Assembly: GCF_963678635.1 (NCBI RefSeq)
Contig: NC_087070.1
Coordinates: 44,004,988-44,068,987 of the forward strand
Length of the DNA: 64,000 bases
Direction of reading: 5' to 3'
Origin: Symsagittifera roscoffensis
Lineage: Eukaryota > Xenacoelomorpha > Acoela > Convolutidae
Part shown: positions 19,401 to 27,500 of the stretch, piece after piece
Position numbering within the stretch: position 1 is the stretch's first letter
How the letters are laid out: every line of letters starts with the position of its first letter
The notes under the pieces: model-generated
What the model saw: the letters and a program-made list of their open reading frames with translations, nothing else
Told to the model about the DNA's origin: nothing
The model's database searches: none
Position numbers and translations under genes: made by a program

Positions 19401-19416
19401 AGAAATGATGGAATGA
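16405..19416 (+). CDS. ORF2 of element A: 1003-aa protein of unknown function
   Basis: A long uninterrupted frame downstream of pol, in the position where retroviruses and some gypsy elements carry env. I do not recognise the family. It does not look like an envelope: there is no clear signal peptide (the start MLLAGLTVTA is only briefly hydrophobic), no transmembrane helix near the C terminus and no obvious furin site. It is rich in charged residues, mostly helix-forming, with scattered cysteines (for example FDCCSWD and LLPCCKP). LIWD occurs twice (GLIWDMTAD and LILIWDVEE), perhaps a weak internal duplication. ATG 16405 is the first after an in-frame TAA at 16369. Being 267 nt behind gag-pol, it probably needs a spliced or subgenomic RNA. 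Its preservation in an element with near-identical LTRs argues for a real function. Confidence 0.85.
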   Translation: MLLAGLTVTATRSKKTARTLADTKLEMEVISQCGSGGLEDYRPSRINMAKLKLEGQLDVVEYSRITVPESVHMGDPAGGYVEMLKARNSARGHLMAWNEKRAMQEYLKGLTENSNFNRKEYGTVMSSEANEIGLEKLLEISWRAALQKYFDETMNAPATVAAYLAHPCVRTDLQVRLAWCLMGIKKAEYEASNDSKSREQELELMEALRALISKDDSAIAWAKRKDALCFVRFVVDRIPTPVLGECIKIIRQKGVDCERNFLRALLELYQDMPLTVPSKESNDMESYRKLEEVRRYSNKELRVSRDLIEAARGQKEFATLGKLKSFQYVSGIPGMAYNPFVNEEAREAYFDYEQVTVLNFWVERIKEIGMLMVEQPKLGIILEERVVEPSIPELKGQVSFDCCSWDGPLKTSLVVMWELMKPSWCPHPNAGLIWDMTADVILERDDDASLHDLAMIHHLLSMRLMKKKSNPSTELSEEGTSSDWLEQGTCLAQHSGMEGHVCNVGHCLITLSEQHRQLARLYGRLSMSDKSAMELVADCHGVTDVNLITALGFYSMTSSIESLERLERAHELVTSLSVEIFPGALQTEQKIGGWREALENEMNLRDSEAYHRPTGSKYMVGSSSAPYCNSKYPTHMVVMDARTQQVLVDQLFSVPKCVRLARMSERSYDLLAKIFRAVPKRSEGELQDVVGEEFMILNEGNVSEFQKQKASGALPTEFPTIEEKDDLHRILMEVEPLLGASGYRTRRNIVRTHGEYPCHCLAQTLWYPKRGNLILIWDVEELYSTGLPDQNQPVSIVVVSAMLAVRWLEAYADTNEQETAVPTPEQLSNVKMSSELDLFRTTCKVLRIPKAIERIWSRQRLMPWFRAVMTSWMYERAKRHMSRNTEAYQSFQLDIGPGAYKRAFLTHRNAVTTAVKRVAGAPCVTEDEKKEVLRADLERNVSLCLHNSFCRNREQKVNVDLLPCCKPRLLEQEGWGTARNSLDMLEKVLEDSDAEHQDGEMME

Positions 19417-20162
19417 AGATGACGGAGGAAGAGAAGAGAAGGAGAAAAAACTTGATTGTCTTTGTGTGTAAAAACTTGAACAAATCAACCAAGTTTTGAT
19501 TATTGAACTTGTGAAACTTTTTGTTTTGATTTAGTTTGGTCAGGCCAAACTTTGAAAATTGTTGCAATTGTTAAAATTGTTGAAATTGTTGATTTTAGTT
19601 ACTACTATCTATGTATGTATATAAGGAGCATAGGTGAGTATATTTACCTATTTATTCACGACTGAAGTTTTTAACCTGTGTAAGACACAAATTCACTGTG
19701 TGGCGACATGGTAAGTTTGAGTAAATTCGCTCGAGAAGGGTGGGTAACTCAATAACTTTCCTAGCCACAGAGTTTCTTAGTTTTAATATTGAAAGGACCG
19801 CATAAATGACTAATTATACTTGGTGAGTGAAGTTAAGTTAATTTTAACGGGTGCGTGGCCGTGCCACGTCCCACTTTTTAATCAGAAGCGAAAAGAAGTT
19901 TTATGGCGAGATGACGTAAGTAGTCAGAAAGGAAATTTTATCTAGGACACTCCTCATGGTGCAACTTTTGTGAAAATGTTGAAAGGCAGTGAGATGTAGT
20001 ACGATGCCATTTGTGAACACGTAGTGAGTTGAGGTGGAGTAGATAGATTTCATTTTCTTATGCGATTTGTAAGATTGGTTACAGAAAACTGGATACCTAC
20101 TTGACGATAACCCGGTGTTGTGCGATCAATAGGGACATTGATGGAGACTTGTCCGGGGAGTA
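19417..20162 (+). other. 3' untranslated region of element A
   Basis: About 750 nt between the ORF2 stop and the 3' LTR, AT-rich, without a gene. A short GC-rich hairpin (CGTGGC CGT GCCACG) occurs near 19855. The last bases before the LTR, CCGGGGAGTA, are the only candidate polypurine tract and it is short. Confidence 0.6.
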
Positions 20163-21048
20163 TGTGCCATTCCGCCGGATGACACAGTATAACCTTCCCG
20201 CGACGGAAAAAAAAGTGACTAAAGGCCTTACGAACAGAAAAGTGTTGCGACGGAGGGTCAGAATGTTCTGGAATTTTTATTTTTAAAATTTCGATTTGAA
20301 GGGGAACATTTCTGAGAAATAGAAAAAAGACGGCCATTTTGAATAAAATAGAGAAAAATCAGAACGACGCCATATTTTGTGACGAACGGTTGTATCCGAG
20401 ACGAGAAAATTACGGAGCCTCTTATCGTGGCAATAACACACGATAAGGACCTTAGTGACGGATATTTGTGGAGACGGAGGCTTCAGTGGGGGGAAGAGAA
20501 ATACCACGGAACCCTCCCGGGACACGAAATATAGGAGATAAGAGTGTTGTCTCAAGAAAATCACGGGAGCGGAGGCTTGGTCCCCCAGAGACTGTTATAT
20601 GTGAAGGGACTGTGTAAACTAGCCATAACAGTTGCTGTAATGTCCTAGATCTGAATTAAACACCGTTATTATTTAATATTTCAGAGCATGAGTAGATAGA
20701 GAAAGGAAAAGGTCAATCCATCTCCAATGGATTTAATATAAAACTGTCACACAAAAACATATAGAAATAGGTGGTTCGAGCCGTGTTTTTAATGACAATC
20801 ACGTAGTCTGAGGATCCGAGACTCAGCTATGTGGTTGTGTTCGCATGCAAACGAAAGCTGATCAAAAGTCGTTTGACTGATGGCCTAAAAATAGTAACTT
20901 TTTACTTTGCCCTAGACAGACCAGAAAATCAACTGGCAAGGTCGAGACGGTGAAAAACGAGTGGAATTAAGGTAACTGACGCCTGCCAGTCGTCAATAGG
21001 TACTTTTTCTACGCTCCGTCGCTGTGTGATATTTGGGCGAATGTTACA
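20163..21048 (+). repeat. 3' LTR of element A
   Basis: Direct copy of 2633-3518, same length (886 bp), ending TGTTACA directly against the minisatellite. The short open frames inside it (both strands) are duplicated in the 5' LTR and are incidental. Confidence 0.95.
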
Positions 21049-21410
21049 AAGACTACTGTCCCAAGACTACTGTCCCAAGGCTAGTGTCCCAAGACTACTG
21101 TCCCAAGGCTAGTGTCCCAAGGCTACTGTCCCAAGACCACTGTCCCAAGGCCACTATCCCAAGACCACTATCCCAAGACCACTGTCCCAAGACCACTGTC
21201 CCAAGACCACTGTCCCAAGACCACTGTCCCAAGACCACTGTCCCAAGACCACTGTCCCAAGACCACTGTCCCAAGACCACTGTCCCAAGACCACTGTCCC
21301 AAGACCACTGTCCCAAGACCACTGTCCCAAGACCACTGTCAAAAGACCACTGTCCCAAGACCACTATCCCAAGACTGCTCTGGTCCAGGACTGCACTGTC
21401 CCAAGACTGT
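21049..21410. repeat. GTCCCAAG minisatellite, right part
   Basis: A regular tandem array of a 14-bp unit (ACTGTCCCAAGACC), about twenty units, nearly perfect between 21170 and 21345. Because 14 is not a multiple of three, both strands stay open and give apparent proteins with repeated PKTTVPRPLSQDHC; these are artefacts. It is the continuation of the array that ends at 2632. Confidence 0.9.
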
Positions 21411-23002
21411 TGACAAGTGTCTGAGCGGTGGGACCTCTTTCTTCCTCGTTATGGGGACTTCTTGACTCACTGTACCTTATACCACCACTCAAGCTCTAGT
21501 AAAAATTTTCCCAAAAACCCTCTCTTAGTGGCCAAATGCTGACCCCCCCTTTTTTTTTTAGTTACCTCTTTTTCAATGTTCCAAGCAACTTGAAACCAAA
21601 ACCTGTGCGCAGGTATCTTGTGATCACCTGTTCGTATAAAAGCCAAACACAAATCCTTACCAAAATGCAACAAAAATCTAAGCAAGAAAAAGTAATAAAA
21701 ACAGAAAGATGAATCCACCTAAAATTCAAAGGTGACAAATGTCTACCTTCTATCGAAAAAATGACTGGTACCTAATTGCCACGCGTTTCCTTCCCCCCTG
21801 CTAGCGATCTTATGGGGTATCATAAAAACTGTCTATGTCCGTTCCCCCCTACCGATCCGACCAGGGTACCTACCTTAACCTAATTCCAATTTTGGATATC
21901 CGCTTCCTATGACCAACGCGTGTAAATGACTAATGTAACTAAATCAACGATGTCGACTAATTAGTCACTCTAATTTCCCCCTTTTTTACAATTTACAACC
22001 GCCAACCTCTAACTTAACCAGCCCCCCTTCTAACCTCCCCCCTTTTTAGCCCCCCTTCTTAAGCCTAAAATTACCTTAAGCGCCGGGTGCTAAACCTCTC
22101 AAGAGAAAACCGTAGACCTGTCTCCAGGCCTGCTCAAGTAAAAACGTTCCTCAAAACCAGGGGATTTCGCTTATCCAATTTTACACTTATCTCCTATAAT
22201 GTAATGTGGATTTTAACGATACCCGTTCTGCCCAACTTGAGAACTCGAGAACTGCAAAATCCTTCTTTGCTACTTTTCTACTCGACTGGTCACCTTTTCC
22301 AGTCCAGTCTCCTATTGGTTCAGCTCAAGTGCTCCTGAACCACTTTCCCACTCGGCTGGTCACCTCTTCCAGTCAAGTCTCCTATTGGTTCAGCTCAAGT
22401 GCTCCTGAACCACTTTCCCACTCGGCTGGTCACCTCTTCCAGTCAAGTCTCCTATTAGTTCAGCTCAAGTGCTCCTGAACCACTTTCCCACTCGGCTGGT
22501 CACCTCTTCCAGTCAAGTCTCCTTGTTGTACAGCTAAGTTCCAAGCTATCTGAAAACCCTTGACAACGCCCCACACTCGGGCACTTTATTGAGGTTACTG
22601 GGTTAAATTGCTAGGTTGATCGAAACGATCGAACTTGTAAAACAGTATGGGTATACTATTCAATTAATATAAAGGTTTGATCCAACTAATCTGGTGTCAA
22701 AGTCACCGTCTTTTTTCGTTTTATGGTTTTTTTTTCCTTTTTCTATTCTTTTCTGGTTTTTGTTTTGCTTTTTGTCTTTTTGCTCGTGTTTTTGTCCCCC
22801 TAGTTGCCCCCTTTTACTCGGTTAGCTAAGCCTCGTTCGGAGAGCGTACCAGGAAGTTTTCTCGAGTTTTCTTAAAAAGCTATCACGGTACAACCGGAAG
22901 GTTTGCACGTTCCTGTCGAACCGCACCGCCGGTACTCTAGAATGGGCATTTAGCCCGAAGCTGTCTCAAGTGGGTTCGACTCCGTAGTCTTGATGTCGTA
23001 AA
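21411..23002 (-). other. LTR-proximal part of the leader of element B
   Basis: Minus-strand leader between the primer-binding site of B (23017-23003) and the minisatellite. It is C-rich on the plus strand, with several CCCCCCTT runs (21540-22070) and a 70-bp tandem array (22281-22532). No convincing coding frame; the frames of 83-90 codons here are repeat-driven. Confidence 0.6.
22281..22532. repeat. 70-bp tandem repeat in the leader of B
   Basis: About 3.6 units of exactly 70 bp, anchored by CTCGGCTGGTCACCTCTTCC at 22351, 22421 and 22491 (CTCGACTGGTCACC at 22281). The middle units are almost identical; the first and last have diverged, as expected of unequal exchange. Confidence 0.9.
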
Positions 23003-23017
23003 CACCCAGGAGCGCCA
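23003..23017 (-). promoter_or_regulatory. Candidate primer-binding site of element B
   Basis: On the minus strand TGGCGCTCCTGGGTG starts 11-12 nt after a sequence (CGAATGTTACC) matching the LTR end of element A (CGAATGTTACA). The 15 nt are identical to the PBS of A, while both flanks differ. This fixes the orientation of B and the position of its 5' LTR end (~23029). Confidence 0.65.
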
Positions 23018-23029
23018 TAAAAACACTAG

Positions 23030-23783
23030 GTAACATTCGTCTACTGTAGTCACACATGAGGTTTAAGAAAAATAGGCCCTATAACCATTGGCTCAAGAGT
23101 CAGGGACACTATCTCTTGTGTTTTTCTACCTCAAATCAGTCGGAGCCAATTCGGTTCGCTTGTGACATGAGACTACGACCCGTTACAGCTTAAAGGCTAC
23201 TACCAAAATATCCCCCCCCACTCTTGAAATAAAAACGTCCCCATACTTAGGTCTCTAGATTTGGGGGTGCAGATCGCTACGCAAAGTTCAATTTCTCGAC
23301 AACGCCTTAAGCGCTATCGTAGAGGAAGGACGGCTAAGATAAATTAACATTACGACGATGCATTTAATGCTGATTTATGACTTCATTGCTGATATATGCA
23401 TTTTTATATCGCTGGTATGGCCCTATCCAGCTTGTGCACTTACCGTAACTAAACGGAAGGGCCCCTTTTGTAATTTAGTTTTTTTGTTTGTTTATCATGA
23501 GTACCGGAGGTGCGTTACTCGCGTTTTGTTTAAAGTCTGCTGATAAGTGTGTGAAAACGTTCGTAACTTATTTTTTAAATTTCTATCTTGCTGATGTAAA
23601 TGTACGAAAACCCGCAAACATATAGCGTTTGTATGGCCCTATCCAAACTTGCGCATGGGCCGTTGCATGAAGAAAGGGGCCATTTTGATTGTATTTTTAG
23701 ATTTTACAGATGCATAAGTGGATGTGAAATGAAAATAGCAATTATGGATAGCTATTTAGAACTTAATCTGCAATTTGATAGCC
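23030..23783. other. LTR of element B (start not located) merging into the 5' region of the receptor gene
   Basis: By position this must begin with the 5' LTR of B (minus strand) and end with the 5' untranslated region or promoter of the receptor gene. I could not find the outer LTR boundary. Two diverged copies of a segment with GTATGGCCCTATCCA and a GGGCC-rich core lie at about 23395-23500 and 23610-23710. An in-frame TAG at 23757 precedes the receptor ATG. Confidence 0.45.
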
Positions 23784-24585
23784 ATGAATGATCAATTTAA
23801 TGTTTCAAGACCGTGTCCGGATCAGGCTTCAACTGGTAGATTGACCGACAACTCTGCGCAACATTTGAATTCGTCTCCTGGACAAGCAATTATAAACACA
23901 CACTTCATACCAATTGTCAGACAAATGCATCCAAATGTTTACCAAGCAACCTCGACATCAATACAAAATTACGGTTTTTCAAATTCTGTGCCTTCTAATG
24001 TAACTATGCAACCGGTTGGGATGGTAGCCGGTTCGAACAATGGGCAGCAACTAAATGGCAACCGATTTCCGGAGTCCACTAATTACGCCATTGGATCTAA
24101 CCATTCGAACACCTTCTCAGATCAGACAATTTACAGAGCTCCAATGTCTTATAATGTTATTACTCCAAAGATGCATCCCAATAAGACGTCCACGATGCAG
24201 TATATGCCTCAAACAGTCCTATATTATCCGCAAAATGTTGCACCTCCGATGATGCAGCAACACGCGATTCGACCTTGTCAAGATCCACCAACAATCGTTC
24301 GATCTCAGTCGATGAACATCGCAAATACTGAAATAAAGAGAGACCAGGTCGCCGATGGAGATTACTTTCCTGGAATCTTAACATTCGCCAAAAGCGAAAA
24401 TCAGCAATTCGTTTCGTGTAACTCATCGGCAACGAAGGTTTCGCAATCAGAAGAATATGTTACGCCACAGAACTCAGCTGCAAGTAGTTCAACTTCAATT
24501 GTTTCGTCTGGTAGCTCCAATGAAGATCAGATTTCAAAGGGATCTTCCAAATCATCTCCATCGCCAGAGGAATGGGCATCAGACT
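23784..24585 (+). CDS. Receptor exon 1 (A/B region)
   Basis: Starts at ATG 23784, the first ATG after an in-frame TAG at 23757; the longer frame begins at a TTG. Encodes 267 residues rich in Asn, Gln, Ser, Pro and Met, typical of an activation domain. It ends GACT|GTAAGATT in phase 1, which joins in frame to exon 2 at 25218. The residual frame past the donor reaches a stop after four codons. It could also serve one of several alternative N-terminal isoforms, as EcR genes often have. Confidence 0.75.
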
Positions 24586-27500
24586 GTAAGATTATTTGAG
24601 TCTATCTGTTGGGTATTTACTTCTACTTGTTTCAGGAGGAAGTAAATTTCACTTAATTAGATCCTATTTTCTGTACATATTTTAATTTTTTTAAAATCAA
24701 AAGTGGGTTTAATACTTCAAATTTCCAGCCGAATGAAATGAAGCAAATGGTTTAATAATAATCCGAGTTTTTCATTTGGTTAATTTACCCTTGCGATATT
24801 CGATCGATGAAATCAGATAATTTTCAGTAAAACAGTGACGTCTCAATGGTAGTTTTTATTCGAATTGCCGTCATCAGGGTGGAATTTTTTCTATGAACGT
24901 TTCTTGGGGGTTTCTTTTTTTTTCAACTCACTGATGACTATACAAATACAAAGTCTTTGATGGTTACATGTCAGTATTTAGACAGCCGCGTATTCATACT
25001 GGTCAGTATTTAGACAAATACTGTTTCAACCAATCAGAATCGAGACAAAGAAGAAATTAATAAATAATTATTATTTATTTTGGTTTATTTATGTTTTTTC
25101 TCGATTCTGATTGGTTGAAACAGTATTTGTCTAAATACTGACCAGTATGAATACGCGGCTGTCTAAATACTGGCCGCACTCCGTCTTTGATATCATATCA
25201 CAATACGCGATGTTTAGTTGACATGGACCTTTCGCAACTGCCAGCTTTCAACTTCAACTTGGAAGAGATCTGCGAAGACGTCCTTTTCCCCGAGCAGGAT
25301 GACTTTGACGATATTCTCATCGATGACCTCGCTCTGTCCCCCAAATCGACTCCTCCGGGGCCCCTCTCAACAGAACCTAATCTGTCTCCACTCTCTATCA
25401 AATCAGAAACAAATAAACCTCGCACTTGTAATGCAACTCAAATTTCTGGCAATCAAAGGCTACAAGAACCCTTGACCGGTAACAACGGTCAGCATGTTAA
25501 TTTCAGCCCGTCACGAGGAATGGATCAGACAAATTTTGCAATTCTGAAAACGGACTCGCAGCAATTTTGTAGCTCTACGATGCCATTTGGCTCAAATTCG
25601 GGATGTACTTTAGTAAAAACTGAACAACCGAGTGCGGCCTCCTCGTTAACAGTTGCTCCTAGCGGGCAAGTGATGGGAAGCTTACGCGACGATAGAGTAA
25701 CTTCGTCTACAGACCAGAGCCCAATTTTGTCCTCAACTGGAAATGTGAGAAGACGACGAAGACCGGACAGGCCAAGTAATGTGAAAGAAGCTTGCTCCAT
25801 TTGTGGGGACAAAGCGAGTGGATACCACTACAATGCACTTAGTTGCGAAGGATGTAAAGGTATGCTCTCAAAATTGAAGGCTACTGTCAATTGAATGAAC
25901 AGAGCTACACCTGCTGACAAAATAGATCAACGTTTCGTTAAAGAATTGCTAAATTTCTGACCAGGCAGAAGTAATAAAGAGCAATTTGTCTAAGTGTCAA
26001 TAAGCGAATCGAAGAGACTTGCTTAGGTCGTGCATCTCCGGAAAAATCTTGAAAGGTGTGCACTCCCTAATTTGATTTTCGAGGTTTGACTTTTGATTTC
26101 TTTAACAATTCAGATTCATCTATCTATCTATTATTTAATTGGCGTTTCATGTGACACATGTTTAAGAAGTCCCTATTTTGACATGTTTAAGAGAACCCTG
26201 TGTTTGCATGTTTAAACTTTTTCAACGTATTATTTTTTGCATGTTTAACGGAAGGGTTTTTGCGCTTTTAAACCATATCGTATATTAAGACGCTTAAGAA
26301 ATTTCATTTGGCACATGTTTAAGAAGTCCTTATGTTGGTCTGTTAAAAGGCCAAAACGTTGCAAGGGTTGAAAAGTTTGCTCAAGTCAGCGTTTCAAAAT
26401 CGGTTGGAGCTCGAATGCTTTAAATCTTACTTTTCCTTTATTCGCAACGTAAAACTATCAATTCACTTATTAATTTTGAATTTCTCATTTATAGTGGATT
26501 TCTCAACGCCATATCTCGAAAACCATAAGGATTTGAGTAGTAATGGTGCTAAGAAAAGCTGCAAATCTAGCATTCAAGTATAACGGCTCAAACCCTTTTG
26601 GTTTTCGAGATATGGCGTTTTTTATGATTTTTTTATATTTTTTTTTCAAAAAACTTAGATATTAAAAACTAACCGAACGTCAAATTATCAAACCTATAGT
26701 GGGGTGCTGCCAGGCTACAACTTCAGGGGATGCGAATGTGACGTCCATGTGCCAACTTCAGGGGATGCGAATCTGACGTCCAAGTATGACTGCTCAAATC
26801 CTTTTGGTGTTCGAGATATGGCGTTTCTTAATTTTTATCAGAAAACTTAGATATAAAAAAAAACTAACCAAACTTTAATACCTCAACCCTATAAAGGGGT
26901 GCTATCAGGATACACTCAGAGGTTACAAATCTAGCGTCCAAGTATGACTGCTCAAATCCTTATGGCTTTTGAGATATGGCGTTTTTATGGTTTTTTCATT
27001 TTTTAAAACTTAATTATAAAAAAAATGTCCGAGCTTGAATTTCTCAACTCTATAGTGGGGTGATATCAGGGTACATTCAGAAGCGGCCAATTTCGCGTCC
27101 AAATTTGACTGCTCAAATTCTTATAGTTTTTGAGATATGATGTTTATGATTTTTTTTAAATTTTGATATAAAAACTAACCGAACTTAATTTTCTCAACCC
27201 TATAGTGGGGTGCTATCAGGGTACACTCAGAGTTTATAAATCTAGCTTTCAAGTATGACTGCTCAAATCCTTGTTGTTTTCGAGATATGGCGTTTTTTAT
27301 TTTTATTTTTTCAAAAAAACTTACATATAAAAAAAACTAGCCGAACATGAATTTCTCAACCCTATAGTGGGGTGGTCTCGGGGTACACTCAAGGACTGCA
27401 AATCTATCGTCTAATTATTACTACTCAAATCCTTATGGTTTTCGAAATATGGCGTTCTTCGTGATTTCATTTTTTTTTTCTTCAAAAAGCTTAAATATAA

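Larger units (their letters stand above)
2633..21048 (+). mobile_element. Complete giant Ty3/gypsy LTR retrotransposon (element A), 18.4 kb
   Basis: Full-length element bounded by two 886-bp direct LTRs (2633-3518 and 20163-21048) that start TGTGCC and end TGTTACA. Order: LTR, primer-binding site at 3531, ~3.1-kb leader, a single gag-pol frame (6655-16137), a 267-nt spacer, a second long frame (16405-19416), 3' untranslated region, LTR. Domain order protease, RT, RNase H, integrase with a GPY/F-type motif places it in Ty3/gypsy (Metaviridae). Both frames are uninterrupted and the LTRs differ at one site (A3473 versus C21003) by eye, so the insertion is recent and the element may be competent. 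The bases AAG flank both ends, suggesting a short target duplication in the minisatellite of element B. Confidence 0.95.
1..23029 (-). mobile_element. Outer Ty3/gypsy retrotransposon (element B), partial, interrupted by element A
   Basis: A minus-strand LTR retrotransposon whose right-hand (5') end is in the window and whose pol region lies beyond the left edge. Support comes from three pieces in the correct order on the minus strand. These are an LTR-end plus primer-binding-site sequence near 23029-23003 that matches the same junction of element A, a leader (23002-21049 continuing at 2632-2094), and a gag frame beginning at 2093. The leader is split at 2632/21049 by the insertion of element A inside a minisatellite present on both sides. 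The start of the 5' LTR (beyond 23029) could not be placed, because it is not visibly similar to the LTR of A outside its last bases. The element is therefore longer than the interval given. Confidence 0.8.

Noticed and set aside
16405-19416. Envelope glycoprotein for ORF2
   Set aside because: Position fits, but no signal peptide, transmembrane helix or cleavage motif is visible, so I leave it as unknown.
20050-20564. Small minus-strand proteins of 93-95 aa, also present near 2550-3034
   Set aside because: They are the same LTR sequence read backwards; identity comes from the LTR pair, not from coding constraint.
21049-21410. CRISPR-like direct repeats or a repetitive protein (PKTTVPRP...)
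   Set aside because: The 14-bp units are contiguous without spacers, the genome is animal, and the open frames on both strands follow from a stop-free period of 14.
24586-24599. Stop of a stand-alone 271-aa protein in exon 1
   Set aside because: A GTAAGA donor at 24586 joins in phase to exon 2 and gives an exact total codon count; the stop is intronic.
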